DNA of 64,000 bases. Source: Sternotherus odoratus. Taxonomy: Eukaryota; Chordata; Testudines; Kinosternidae. Position numbers and translations under genes: made by a program. The stretch covers positions 1,612,001 through 1,676,000 of the forward strand of contig JAVMKO010000007.1 of the NCBI GenBank assembly GCA_032164245.1, written 5' to 3'. Shown here in pieces: positions 12,480 to 23,014 of this stretch (position 1 is its first letter; every line of letters starts with the position of its first letter). The notes beneath the pieces are model-generated. The model searched no databases, was not told the origin of the DNA, and worked only from the letters and a program-made list of their open reading frames with translations.

Positions 12480-13190
12480 GCCCTGCAGGAAAGGGACAGG
12501 GAGCGGAGCGGGGGGTGGGGAAGATGTGTGTGTGGGGGGGAAGGGTGAATGAACAGATCTGAGGGGGGGGGGCGGAGCAGATTGCGGGGTGCGTAGGGGG
12601 AGATGGAGCAGATGAGAGGATCCGAGAGGTGCATGGGGGGACAGGGAAGATGGAGCAGAAGGATGTATTGGGGCGCCGGGGAGCATGTGGGGCGGGGGGC
12701 ACGGCGGGAGTCGGAGAGACTCATGGATAGGCAGCTCCACGCCAGAACCAGTCGCACCCCGACCCCAGGTATGTCTGGTAGCCAGCGGGGAGGCCAGGCT
12801 GGGCGGGCGGGGAGGGGGGCAGGAGACTAGGCTGGATGGGGTGGGCGAGGCGTGGGGGAAGGAGGTTTGGGTGGGGGGGGAGGCTGAGCTGGGCGGGTCA
12901 GGCATGGGGACAGGAGGCTGTGTTGGAAGTGGGAAGGGGGAGGAGGTTAGGTTTGGTGGGATGGGCCGGGCCAGGCAGGAGTGGGGGAGGGAAGGCGGTT
13001 AGAGATGGGGGAGGCTGGGTGGGGGGTAAAGGAAGGTCACCCCCAACAGCGGGGTGGGCCAGGCAGGGATGGGATGGGTGGGGAGGGGAGGAGGTTAGGC
13101 TGGGGGAGGAGATTAGGTTGGGGTTGGGTGGGCCTGGTCAGACGGGGGGGGGAAGGGAAGGGGGGCCCCACAAATGATCAGAGTAGGGGG
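12480..13190. repeat. G-rich degenerate tandem repeat inside hAT element
   Basis: About 700 bp in which the plus strand is dominated by G-runs with recurring 'gggcgggtcaggc', 'ggaggttaggctggg' and 'gtgggccaggcaggg'-like pieces about 60-70 bp apart. It looks like a decayed minisatellite. The skew makes long stop-free frames on both strands, including a 256-codon Pro/Ser-rich one on the minus strand, which I do not regard as a gene. Many G4 motifs are possible. Confidence 0.75.
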
Positions 13191-13224
13191 CCCCAAAATT
13201 TCTGTTGCTGGTCCTGAATATGTG

Positions 13225-14879
13225 TATTCTTTTAAGAGCAGATTTTTCACAAACACCCAGATAAAATTCTTGAATTATCTTGAACAGATGCAATCAGCTT
13301 TCTGTCTGCAGTGTGGATTGTCCATTATTCTTTGCACACCAACTGGAAAACCCTTTGTTATTTTCATAGTGAAATAAACATTTGCGCTCAAGAGCCTATT
13401 CCAGACTGAGATAACCAGGTTACAGTTGGAGAGTTCATTGCCTTGGACTTTACTATTAAATTTCATCAAGATCACATCGATGCACTACACTCTCAATTCT
13501 TCCCCTCATCTCTCCACTTGTAAAAAATAGTCCTTTGGATAAACTTTTAGGTCAGAAATATTAGAGTAAATAAATCAAAGACAATGCAGTGTGATTTTCA
13601 AAAGTGCTCACTGCTGGCCAAATGAAGTTTTCCTAAAAGTCAATGGCAAAACACCAATTGACTTCAATGGAAGCAGAGTTAAGCCAACACTTAGCACTTA
13701 TTACCCCCCAACACACTTCTACTGCATAACAAGGTCAGGATTTTTAAAAAGACTAACAAGGGAGCTAAATGGAAATTCACTGGGAGTGGGGTGCTAACTC
13801 CTTCGGGCTGCTTTGAAAATCCTACTCCAAATATTATAAATCAGCTCTTACAACAGAAGCCAAGATGGCTCCAAATAATGGTTCAGCTATTTCATTACAT
13901 CAAGGGGGAAGAGAGAGAGAGAAAAGATGACTGAAGTATTCTATCCTTTCGATAACACATTGGTTTTCCTTTAGAGCAAGTCCTTCTTCGGCACCCAGAC
14001 ACAAAGGGAAAGAACCCAGTATAGACTCACGCTATTCTTTGTGTCAAGTAGAATCTCATCAGGACCTGCTTCAAAAATGTGTTCCTTCTCTTCAAATTAT
14101 CTCTTGTAGTATCGCTGTCAGTGGTTGAATTTTTATACTATGCAGGATATGGGTTTGCTCACAGTGTTAATCAGGCTGTAGATTCTTTCATTAATAATTC
14201 CCTATAGCAAAGACTTCCAGTTTGTTGGTATTATTTACAACAGAGAAGGTTAATATTGCATATTAATCATTAACACATAGCATCATGTGTCATAGCTGTA
14301 TGCTTGGTCTTAACCGTGATGTATTGTTCAGCTCAGGCCCAAGCCAAAGCCCACGGAAGAGCCTAGAAACCCTCTAATTGACTTCACTGGGCATTAAATG
14401 TTTATGTAAAAGTAAAAACACAGAATCTGTAATGCTGGCAACCCGCTGTACTGGGTTCACATTTTAGATGCATTTTTTTCCTGAGCTATTTCCGCTTAAC
14501 TTTTCTTAAAGCGAATACAAGAATTAAAGCGGTAGAGATATTACAGTGGGATACTTTTTCTATACACTCATTTATAAAGACATAATGTCAATAGGGTTAT
14601 TACTGACTACTGTGGACTTGGAGCAGGAGAAAGCTTTCAGTGTTCCACATCTAGACCATGGAGTTACAGATATGTGAAAGGAGTGGCTGGCATATCTCTT
14701 TAGGGTGACAGGAAGTAAATGCAACCACATAAATTCGGGCAAATACATTGTGGCCCAAGGCAGGGTACTGCATGTGATATACCAAAAGTCTGATGCAGTA
14801 CAACAAAATTCCATGTTCACATATATCAATTTTCTATAAAAACTATTTGTAAACTAATTCTGTGGGCCTAGCTCTCTTA
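13225..14879. other. No gene seen apart from one MITE
   Basis: AT-rich sequence with stops in all frames and no recognisable protein similarity. The only structure noted is the TIR element at about 13588-13833. Confidence 0.45.
13588..13833. mobile_element. Old TIR element with 'ttttcaaaagtgct' ends
   Basis: Left end 'gattttcaaaagtgct'; right end 'ctgctttgaaaatc', roughly its complement. The interior includes 'aaaagtcaatgg' and 'ttgacttcaatgg', a small inverted repeat. The ends match the outer TIRs at 58571-58586 and 58937-58952, so this appears to be the same old MITE family. Confidence 0.45.
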
Positions 14880-15015
14880 CAAATGAGAGGCAGTGTAGTC
14901 TAGTAAACAAGCCAGAAGGTGTAAAGTGAAAACAGAGGCCTAGAGATTCAAGAACACACTTGATGAGTGACAGAGCCAAGGTTGTCAGAGGCCTGATCCA
15001 GCTTCCTGTCTACTA
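14880..15015. repeat. MIR-like (CORE-SINE) fragments
   Basis: 'gaggcagtgtagtctagtaa' resembles the head of MIR-type SINEs. The following 'acagaggcctagagattc...cagagccaag...tactagacca' resembles the complement of the same family. Probably two diverged fragments in opposite orientation. Confidence 0.45.
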
Positions 15016-15018
15016 GAC

Positions 15019-15243
15019 CAGGAGTGGGCAAAATTTTTGGCTTGAGGGCCACATCTGGCTATGGAAATGAATGGGGGGCCATGAAAGCCCACAAAATTGT
15101 GGGTTGGGGTGTGGGAGGGGGTGAGGACTCCAGCTGGAGGTGTAGGCTCTGGGGTGAGGTCAGGGATGAGGGATTTGGGCTGCAGGAGGGGGCTGAGCAT
15201 TGGGGGTGGAGCAGTGGGGTTCAGAGTGAGGAAGGGAGCTTGA
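15019..15243 (+). mobile_element. hAT-like element, 5' fragment
   Basis: It begins 'caggagtgggcaaaattttt' followed by 'ggcttgagggccacatctgg', a start typical of a turtle hAT family, then GC-rich sequence with 'ggaggtgtaggctctggggt'. No opposite end is visible, so the copy is truncated at its 3' side. A frame of about 90 codons crosses it but is not recognisable. Confidence 0.5.
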
Positions 15244-15515
15244 TAATAAACTTGATTTCTCATTTAGGTATACTGAACCCTTCATTGTGATTGCGAGGAA
15301 AAGACCACAAGACACCTGGGAATAAAGGGATCTGATACCACCTTGGTCCTGCAGTTAGGCTTCCAGCAGAACTTGTGGTGGTGCCAGCAAGACTAAATTT
15401 TAGTGCCCTGTATACAACCAAACTCTGAAATGGAGCCATCAGCATACTTGAAAGTGATTTTTCTTCCATTGTTTTTTGTAATGGTCTGATTTTTCTTTTT
15501 GCTGATTTTCATAGA

Positions 15516-16150
15516 TTTGTAAGAACAGAAAGGACTATTACGATCACATAGTCTGATCTCCTGTGCAACACAGGCCAAAAAACTTCACCCAGTAACATCT
15601 GAATCAAACTCATACCTTCAATTTGAACCGTAGCCTATCTTTTGGAAAGATGCCCATTCTTGATATAAAGACTTCAAGTGATGGAGAATCTGCCACATTC
15701 TAGGTAAGTTCTTCCAGTGGTTAATCATCTTTGCTGTATTTCTAGTCTGAATTTGTCTAGTTTCAAATTCCAGACATAGAATCTTGTTATGCCTTTTCTG
15801 AAAGATTAAAAAGACATCTACTATCAGAAATCACTTCCCCGTGCAGGTACCTGTAGACCATGATCAAGTTATCCTTTAATCTTCTCTTGGGTAAACTAAA
15901 TAGACTGAGCTTCTTAATCTCATTATAAGACATTTTTTTCCAGACCTCAAATCATTCTTGTAAGTCTTTTATGAACTCATTCCAATTTTTCAATATCATT
16001 TTTGAATTGTTGACACCAAAACTGGATACGATATTCCACTACTGGTCTCACTATGCCATATAACAGAAATAATACCACTTCCGTATTCCTACTTGATATT
16101 CCCCTGCTTGTACATCCAAGGATCAACATTGCCTATGCAACAAAGAGAGA
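15516..16150 (-). mobile_element. Old CR1-like LINE, 3' half, antisense
   Basis: The plus strand shows 'aaaggactattacgatcac' and 'tagtctgatctcctgtgcaa', then sequence whose complement encodes CR1-type RT C-terminal residues ('gacaccaaaactggatacga' is the complement of the '-QFW-' region). It is more diverged than the other CR1 copies, so it is older. Pieces of the same family flank the nested insertion at 58530-59010. It lies tail-out just upstream of the LINE at 16195. Confidence 0.6.
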
Positions 16151-16199
16151 AAATATTCCATGGCAACCATAAACATATTTCCATTTTCCAGATATTATA

Positions 16200-16910
16200 G
16201 GGATAATAAAAACATGGTGGAATAGTAGTCATGACTGGAGGACAGGTATTGAAGGGTATGTCCAGTTTAGGAAAGACAGAAACAAAGGTAAAGGTGGTGG
16301 AGTAGCATTATATATAAATGATGACGTAGACTGTAAAGAAATAAGAAGTGATTGAATAGATAAGAGTGAGTCTGTCTGGGCAAAAATCGCATCGGGGAAG
16401 AAAACTATTAAAGCCTCCCCTGAGATAGTGCTTGGAGTGTGTTATAGACCACCGGGATCTAATTTGGATATGGATCGAGACCTCTTTAATGTTTTTAATG
16501 AATTAAATACTCTTTAAGATCTCTTTAATGTTTTTAATGAATTAAATACAAATGGGAACTGTGTGATCATGGGAGACTTTAACTTCCTGGAAATAGACTG
16601 GAGGATAAGTGCTAGTAATAATAATAGAGCGCAGATTTTCCTAAATGCAATAGCTGATGGATTCCTTCATCAAGTAGTTACTGAGTCAACAAGAGGGAAT
16701 GCCATTTTGGATTTGGTTTTGGTCAGTGGTGAGGATCTCATAGAAGAAATGGTTGTAGGGGATAACCTTGGGTCTAGTGATCATGAACTAATTCAGTTCA
16801 AATTGAATAGAGGGGTAAACAAAAATAGATCTGCAACTAGGGTTTTTGATTTCAAAAGGGCTAACTTTAAAACAATTAAGGACATTAGTCAGGGAAGTGG
16901 ATTGGGCTGA
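16200..16910 (+). pseudogene. LINE endonuclease domain remnant (EEP family)
   Basis: Translated pieces include 'GGGVALYI' (about 16289-16312), 'GVCYRPPGSN' (about 16434-16465), 'GDFNFLEIDW' (16572-16601) and 'GSSDHELIQF' (about 16771-16800), in the order found in apurinic-type endonucleases of CR1/L2-group LINEs. The enzyme would nick target DNA for reverse transcription. An in-frame stop near 16353 and a 37-bp tandem duplication around 16479-16552 break the frame. The frame at 16563-16910 then shifts into the next segment. Non-functional. Confidence 0.8.
16476..16555. repeat. Tandem duplication within the LINE
   Basis: 'ctctttaatgtttttaatga' with its following 'attaaatac' is repeated in tandem at a spacing of about 37 bp. 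It disrupts the endonuclease frame just before the 'GDFNF' motif. It probably arose after insertion, by slippage or a staggered-break repair. Confidence 0.9.
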
Positions 16911-17508
16911 AGAACTTATGGATCTGAAGGTGGAGGAGGCCTGGGATTACTTTAAATCAAAGTTGCAGAAGCTATCAGAAGCCTGCATCCCAAGAAAGGG
17001 GAAAAAAATCATAGGCAGGAGTTGTAGACCGAGCTGGATGAGCAAGCATCTCAGAGAGGTGATTAAGCAAAAGCAGAGAGCATACAGGGAGTGGAAGATG
17101 GGAGGGATCAGTAAGGAAAGCTACCTTATTGAGGTCAGAACATGTAGGGATGAAGTGAGAAAGGCTAAAAGTCAAGTAGAATTGGACCTTGCAAAGGGAA
17201 TGAAAACCAATAGTAAAAGGTTCTATAGTCATATAAATAAGAAGAAAACAAAGAGAGAAGAAGTAGGTCCGCTAAAAACTAAGGATTGAGTGGAAGTTAA
17301 GGATAATTTAGGCATGGCCCAATATCTAAACAAATACTTTGCTTCCATCTTTAATGAGACTAATGAGGCTCTTAGGGATAAAGGTAGCATGGCAAGCAGG
17401 AATGAGAATATGGAGGTAGATATTACCATATCCGAGGTAGAAACCAAACTCGAAAGCTTAATGGGACTAAATCGGGGGGCCCAGATAATCTTCATCCAAG
17501 AATATTAA
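16846..17508 (+). pseudogene. LINE linker region between endonuclease and RT
   Basis: Two frames (16846-17289 and 17290-17508, separated by the stop at 17287-17289) carry the Lys/Arg-rich segment typical of the CR1 linker: 'RPSWMSKHLREVIKQKQRAY', then 'NKKKTKREEVGPLKTKD', then 'YLNKYFASIF'. The last motif normally precedes the RT core. The frame breaks and then runs into a deletion near 17605. The overlap with the endonuclease frame marks a frameshift near 16880-16900. Confidence 0.75.
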
Positions 17509-17627
17509 AGGAACTGGCACATTAAATTGCAAGCCCATTAGCAAGAATTTTTAATGAATCTTTAAACTCGGGGGTTGTACTGTATGACTGGAGAATTATT
17601 ACTGACCTAGTCACAAAAAGTGGGAAT

Positions 17628-18443
17628 GTGTTGTTAAAGTTTGCAGACGACACAAAGCTGGGAGGTATTGCCAATTCAGAGAAGGACCGGGATATCATAC
17701 AGGAAGACCTGGATGACCTTGTAAACTGGAGTAACAGGAATAGGATGAAATTTAATACTGAGAAGTGTAAGGTCGTGCACTTAGGGATTAATAACAAGAA
17801 TTTTAGTTATAAACTGGGGACACATCAATTGGAAGTAACAGAGGAGGAGAAGGACCTTGGAGTATTAGTTGATCACAAGAGGACTATGAGCCGCCAATGT
17901 GATATGGCTGTGAAAAAAGCTAATGCGGTTTTGGGTTGCATTAGGCAAGGTATTTCTAGTAGAGATAAAGAGGTGTTAGTACCATTATATAAGGCAGTGG
18001 TGAGACCTCATTTGCAATACTGTGTGCAGTTCTGGTCTCCCATGTTTAAGAAGGATGAATTCAAACTAGAACAGGTGCAGGGAAGGGCTACTAGGATGAT
18101 CCGAGGAATGGGAAACCTGTCTTATAAGCGGAGACTCAGGGAGCTGGGCTTGTATAGCCTATCCAAAAGAAGGCTGAGGGGAGAGATGATTACTCTCTAC
18201 AAATATATCAGAGGAATAAATATCAGGGAGGGAGAAGAATTATTTAAGTTCAGTACTAATGTGGCCATAAGAACAAATGGATATAAACTGGTGAACAGGA
18301 AATTTAGACTCGAAATTAGACAAAGGTTTGTAACCATTAGAGGAGTGAAATTCTGGAACAGCCTTCCAAGGGAAGCAGTGGGGGCAAAAGATCTAGCTGG
18401 CTTCAAGATGAAGCTTGATGTGTTTATGGAGGAGATTGTGTAA
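17628..18443 (+). pseudogene. LINE reverse transcriptase, palm to C-terminus
   Basis: A 271-codon open remnant beginning just before the palm motif '[10 protein letters not shown]', which carries the metal-binding Asp pair. It continues with 'EKDLGVLVDH', 'LYKAVVRPHLQYCVQFW', 'QGRATRMIRGM' and a C-terminus 'VKFWNSLPREAVGAKDLAGF'. The fingers and front palm, roughly 200 residues in intact CR1-type RTs, are missing between about 17605 and 17628. The intact reading frame indicates a relatively recent insertion, but the copy cannot encode a working enzyme. The stop is followed by its own 3' UTR. Confidence 0.88.
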
Positions 18444-18681
18444 TGGGAAAACATAATTTTGGCAGAGGCCCTGGAGGTTTTTCGCCTTCCTCTGCAGCAG
18501 GGGGCATGGGTCCTTTGAAGTCCTTAAACCAAGATTTGAGGACTTCAATAGTTCAGATATAGATGAGGTATATTGCAGGAATGGGTGGGTAAAATTCTGT
18601 GGCCTGCATTGTGCAGGAAGTCAAACTAGATGATCATAATGGTCTCTTCTGACCTTAAAGTCTATGGGTCTATGAGTCTAT

Positions 18682-19105
18682 TCCTTCTAGAAATGTTAAA
18701 AAAAAAAGATGATTTAAAAAAATTAAAATATTTTTGTGAAAATGAGCCAAATTTGGGTAATAAAAAAATTCATTTGAAAAATTGTGACCAACTCAACAAA
18801 TCATAGATTTAGTGCACGGTAAATGTATGCTAAAAATGCAGACTATCCCTCCATTTTAGGCAGTGCTGTTGCACATTCTCCCAAAGTGAAATTTGCAGGA
18901 GGGAGAAAGAGGATTCAGGAAATTCCATATGCGGACCTATGGGGAAATCCTGATGACTCCTATTTCTCAATACAGAATAGACATTTTGAGAAAGCACATA
19001 AGGACAAGTTATATCCTATGGTTGTAAATGAGATTAAAGCACATGCTTAGAGTTAGTAAACACATGCTTAAATGCTTTGCTGAATCAGGGTCCGAATGCC
19101 AGCCA
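18682..19105. other. No gene seen
   Basis: AT-rich sequence. A 75-codon frame at 18823-19050 has no recognisable domain. 'gctttgctgaatcagggtcc' at about 19075 is an old repeat trace. Confidence 0.45.
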
Positions 19106-19800
19106 TATAGAGTTGCTACATCCCCCATCTTGGTTTTCTAAGGGGTGGTGGTAGGGGGGTGGTCACCTGCTCCAGCCCTGACAGGGATGGAGCCAGCCCT
19201 GGGAGAGGGCTGGAAGGAAAAGCCCAGGCTGATGGGGAAGCAGCCACAGCTGGGCCACACCTCAATCAGGGTGCAGCTGTTCTCTAAAAAAGGCTTCTGA
19301 ACCAGGAGCTCAGGCAGTCACTCTCTGACTGTAGAGAGGGACGGACCCAGCTGCCTGGGAACTGAACAGCCTATCTGAGTAGAGCAGGGCTGGGGGAAGG
19401 CAAAGGGAGCTGGGGAACTCCTGCCTAGAGACCCCCTAGGCTGCAGGGCCTTGTGCGGGGCCTAAACAGGTTCTGGGGCTGCGAAGGGGCAGCCCTGGGC
19501 TAGGTAGTGGCAGTAGGTCCTACCCCCCCTTCCTATGATGACTGGCTCTTACACTGCAGTCTGCCCCAGGGAGTGGGGCTCATTGCTGACTGGCAGTAGC
19601 CACAGGCTGAGGCAAGGTGGGATTAAGGGGTTGGGGGGGGTCCCTGGGGAGGGGAGACCCTGAGAGTGAGGGGTTACTGCCAGGGAGCAGCACCCCTGAT
19701 AAAGGGGCACTGGGGTAACATGGGGGATGGTGAGAGGCGAGACACTGGCCAGCAGAGAACTAATTCCCAGACGGCCAGCAGGAGGCGCCGCAGGGGTGAG
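19106..19800 (+). repeat. GC-rich LTR-like interspersed repeat
   Basis: GC-rich, with 'cactgcagtctgccccaggg', 'tggcagtagccacaggctga' and 'gccagcaggaggcgcc'. I recognise these phrases as frequent in turtle genomes, but the class is uncertain. No credible frame and no clear ends. The MITE at 19790 seems to begin at or inside its right end. Confidence 0.4.
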
Positions 19801-20047
19801 TCTGCACGTTGCTATAAGTGGTCTAACTTACTCTGGAAGTCGATCTAAGTTACACTGCTTCAGTTACATAAATTACATAACTGAAGTTGACGTAACTTGG
19901 ATTGACTTACAGCAGTGTCTACACCACGCTATGTCAACAGGAAATGCTATCCCATTGACTTAGCGTGTCTTTACCGGACCCACTAAATCAACACCACTGC
20001 ATCAATCCCAGCAGTGCTGATTTAGCTGGTAGTGTAGACATGGCTTG
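19790..20047. mobile_element. Harbinger-like MITE with internal foldback
   Basis: It ends 'tggtagtgtagacatggct' and has a central hairpin: 'acttcagttacataa' is separated by a few bases from 'acataactgaagt' (about 19857-19886). The 'gtgtagacatg' end and the 'cacgctatgtcaac' stretch match the style of turtle Harbinger-derived MITEs. A second 'gggtatgtctacactgcaaa' start follows at about 20048, suggesting an adjacent truncated copy. Confidence 0.6.
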
Positions 20048-20640
20048 AGGGTATGTCTACACTGCAAAGAGAGACTGAGCCTCCTCACAGCCTCAGAAGA
20101 CATCCCTCCTTCTTCTCTCATCTTCCTCTTTCAGCAGGGCCCAAGCCTGTCTCTCCTCATCCATCAGCCAACCCTTCCTGGTTTTTAATGAGGTGGGCAG
20201 TATCCTCCCCTGCCCAATTCTGTGTTTTCTCCCCAGGGCTGGGTCCTGCCTAGAGAGAGGGACGATATCTGGTGATGGAATGCGGTAAGGAAACATTGGG
20301 TGCTCAAGCCATGGGCTGAAGGGAGGTTTCCGGAAGTGAGGAGACACAGCAGGATGGTGCTTCGCTCCTTTCAAATGCCCAAACACAGCAGCCGCAGCAC
20401 CCCCACCTCCTTTCAGCCGTCAGAAACCGCTCTCTTCCCCATCGTATGCCTACCTGCAATGGTCACAGGAAAAGCGGCCAACCTTAAAGTATCGCTCACT
20501 GGAGGCTTAGCCAGTTCCCTGTGAGCTAAAGTCTTTCAGTTCTTTGAACACAGTGAGGGGAAAAAAATTCAGCTTCAGCAATTCATCAAAAATAAAACAC
20601 TGCCTAGATTATGGCGGCGGGGGGAGGGGAGACAATTTAC
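20048..20640. other. No gene seen; MITE start then unrecognised sequence
   Basis: After the 'gggtatgtctacactgc' start, the sequence has several short frames on both strands but no recognisable domain, splice logic or repeat. Confidence 0.4.
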
Positions 20641-21434
20641 AATTTACGTCTGACAAGAGAAGCCTTTGATATGGCCAGGTCTGTCACTAGGAAGGGCCCA
20701 AACCTCGCCCACTGAAGTCTCTGGCAAAACTCCTGCCAACTTCCCCAGGCGCAGGAACAGACTCCAAGTACGTTCAGATAATAGAGCAGAGACCCTGGTG
20801 GAATGGAGCATCTGGCAGAGCAGCTCGTGGGATGGCTGGCAGAGCAGCTCGCAGTGAGGGCTGCAGAAGAACCCCACGGAGAGGTGGGGCAGTCGGCCTC
20901 GGACCACGTAAGGTGCCCTTTAAAATGCCCCCCATTTTACACCCAGGCTGGGAGGTAAACCTCTGCAGATGAACTTTTGAACTCCGCAGAGCCTTTTGGG
21001 CTGTTGGACCTTGGGTGATTTCTGGGTTTCTGGACTTTTGGGTTGTTGGACTTTTGGATTGTGGAACTTTTGGGACCTTGGGTGACTTTTGGGCTTGCGG
21101 GACTCAAGAACCAGAGGGAAAGGACACCGCCCATTTGCTTGGGGAGGGGGGGCTTCTGGTTCATGGTTTTTTTTATGAACCCTGTTTGTGTTGTTTCCCC
21201 AATAGAATGCCACATTGTTTCTCTCTGTTATTAAAAGGCTTTTGGCACACTCAGACTCTGTGCTTGCGAGAGGGGAAGTATTGCCTCTTAGAGGCACCCA
21301 GAGGGGTGGTATGTGATTGTCCCAGGTCACTGGGTGGGGGCTCGAGCCGGTTTTGCATTGTGTTATTGGAATGGAACCTCTGGATACTGAACCCGGTCCT
21401 TGTTGCTGCCAACTCTGATGGGCAGAAGGGTTAC
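20641..21434 (+). repeat. LTR-like repeat, 3' portion, ending '...gggttaca'
   Basis: It ends 'gacgggcagaagggttaca'-like (at 21434 'gggttaca') after 'gggggctcgagccgg', 'ttttgcattgtgttattgga' and 'ctgaacccggtcc'. I recognise the string from turtle LTR retrotransposons. 'ctgttattaaaagg' at about 21224 may be the polyadenylation region. A 23-bp piece, 'tggcagagcagctcg', is duplicated at 20813-20850. A 25-bp string at 20774-20798 recurs exactly at 23021-23045. No protein-coding remnant. The left end is not defined. Confidence 0.5.
20985..21110. repeat. Low-complexity 'tggacttttggg' tandem repeat
   Basis: About ten degenerate copies of an 11-14-bp unit ('ttggacttttggg', 'tggaccttgggtgac'). The minus strand gives a Pro/Lys/Gln-rich frame that is an artefact of this repeat. 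Confidence 0.85.
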
Positions 21435-22351
21435 ATTAGTAACCAACCAGGCCAGCTGAAAGTCAATTTTCTGGCCCTGAAAGAAGCATCTCATAACCAC
21501 TCCATGTGAACGGCAATGGGGACAATCCTTCTCCTCGCCTTCCTCTATGTCTGCTTCCTTGAGCAATGCAGCCACCCACAGCACACAAGGGACGTGGTTG
21601 GCAATCCGTAGCAAACACTGTTCCACTGGCAGCCGCTGACGAGACTAGAGTGTGTTTGTTTTGCTTGCTTCCCATGAAATATTATTGATCCAAGTGTGCA
21701 GTCAAAGAGCTGGAACGGTCAACTGAGAAATATAAAAATGCTGATACAGGAATAGGAGGCCATTCAAATATGTATTTCTCAATCGCACTCAGGAGGCTCA
21801 CCAAACTACATGTAGTGACAGCAGCCAATGTTTCCCTTAGGCAGTACGGCTCCATGGCAGGCTCCATGGACAAGTGTTACTGGCCTGGTTAGCGATGCAG
21901 CTGGACCCAGCTCGAGGCTTGTCTGCTGCAAACTGGTCTAGGCTGCCTTATTTTTCCATATGCCCTTTTCTTCTGGCTTGCCTTTGATCTTGAAGGATCT
22001 GGCCCTGCTGTCCACCAGAGAATAACTTCGTCAGAAGCCACCCACCACAGAGACCAACAGACCTGAGAAGATGGCTGTCTGCGAAAAGATTAAGTTGTTG
22101 GGATGGAAGATTTCGGGAGCTGGAAATGAGCACTAAGCTAATGCTCCAGCAAAGCACTTACTCTCCTGAAGTCAATGAGACTACTCCCCTGCTTAAAGTC
22201 ACTCACCTCCTCAAGAGGTTTGCTGGATCAGCCCAACTCACAAGTATTTGCTTTATTAACTCACAGATGGCTTCCGTCTCCTATTTTTTCCTCCCATCAG
22301 TCATAACTTCATGCCAATCTACTTCCTTATTCACTTTCTCTCCACCACTCA
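21435..22351. other. No gene seen
   Basis: Unique-looking sequence. A piece at about 22140-22205 ('aagcacttactctcctgaag', 'gactactcccctgcttaa') resembles the old palindromic repeat also seen at 46693-46815. No credible exon. Confidence 0.4.
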
Positions 22352-22804
22352 TAATAGAAGTATATAAAATCATGAATGGTGTGGAGAAAGAGAATAGGGA
22401 AAAAATATTTACTTGTTCCCATAATATAAGAACTACGGGCCACCAAATGAAATTAATCGGCAACAGGTTTAAAACAAATACAAGGGAGTTCTTCACACAG
22501 CGCACAGTCAACCTGTGGAACTCCTTGCCTGAGGAGGTTGTGAAAGATAGGACTATAACAGGGTTTGAAAGAGAAATTGATAAATTAATGGAGGTTAAAT
22601 TAATTAATGGCAATTAGACAGGATGGATAAGGAACGGTGTCCCTAGCCCCTTTTCGTCAGAGGGTGCAGATGGACGGCAGGAGAGAGATCACTTGATCAT
22701 TACCTGTTAGGTTCACTCACTCTGGGGCACCTGACATTGGCCACTGTCAGCAGACTGGATACTGGGCTGGATGGACCTTTGGTCTGACCCAGTACGGCTG
22801 TTCT
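22352..22804 (+). mobile_element. CR1-related LINE 3' end ('cccagtacggc' subfamily)
   Basis: The frame before the stop at 22615-22617 ends 'FTQRTVNLWNSLPEEVVKDR' and 'FEREIDKLME', the usual C-terminus of a CR1-group RT (compare 'VKFWNSLPREAV' at 18443). The 3' UTR follows: 'cagagggtgcagatggacgg', 'ggacctttggtctgacccag' and 'tacggctgttctt'. A second 3' UTR copy is at 58332-58504. Strongly 5'-truncated. Confidence 0.8.
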
Positions 22805-23014
22805 TCGGGTACTGTAACCTTTTCAGGTACCTGTTAACTGTGGCAAAGCTATGAAAAATATATTCAGTATACTGCCGTTTATCCAAAACCTTATCATCCA
22901 AACCTCCCCATTACTTGAATCTCTTCCTTGTTGCCTCCCATGAGATACACGGCATACATGCCCTTTGCAGCACATATCTCAGGCTGGGGGACAAGAAAGG
23001 GATTAGGATATTGT
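22805..23014. other. No gene seen
   Basis: Short AT-rich spacer between a LINE end and a GC-rich repeat. Nothing recognised. Confidence 0.4.

Larger units (their letters stand above)
12149..13224. mobile_element. Non-autonomous hAT-type transposon with perfect 8-bp TSD
   Basis: The target duplication AATATGTG occurs at 12149-12156 and 13217-13224. Between them, 12157-13216 (1,060 bp) begins 'cagggccagcgacag' and ends 'ctgttgctggtcctg': 15-bp terminal inverted repeats with two mismatches. An 8-bp duplication with CAGGG-type ends is characteristic of hAT elements. No transposase frame is present. The interior is G-rich on the plus strand (12480-13190) and contains a 72-bp foldback near the left end. 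Confidence 0.85.
16195..18681 (+). mobile_element. CR1-clade LINE, 5'-truncated with internal deletions
   Basis: The largest transposon copy here. In order: part of an endonuclease domain, a linker, a gap where the front of the reverse transcriptase should be, the palm motif FADD onwards, then a 3' UTR ending 'ctagatgatcataatgg...gtctatgagtctat'. A second copy of the same 3' half is at 60361-60953. Comparing the two shows this copy lost 190 bp and about 30 bp from the 3' UTR. No 5' end is present. Confidence 0.85.

Noticed and set aside
12135..12905. 256-codon Pro/Ser-rich open frame on the minus strand
   Set aside because: It spans the left TIR, the hairpin and the G-rich repeat of a hAT element. 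Absence of stops comes from strand skew; no domain, and it crosses the element boundary.
18823..19050. 75-codon frame
   Set aside because: No domain, no flanking splice or promoter signals, between a LINE end and GC-rich repeat.
20920..21330. Pro/Lys/Gln-rich repeat protein on the minus strand
   Set aside because: Direct translation of a 'tggacttttggg' low-complexity repeat inside an LTR-like element.
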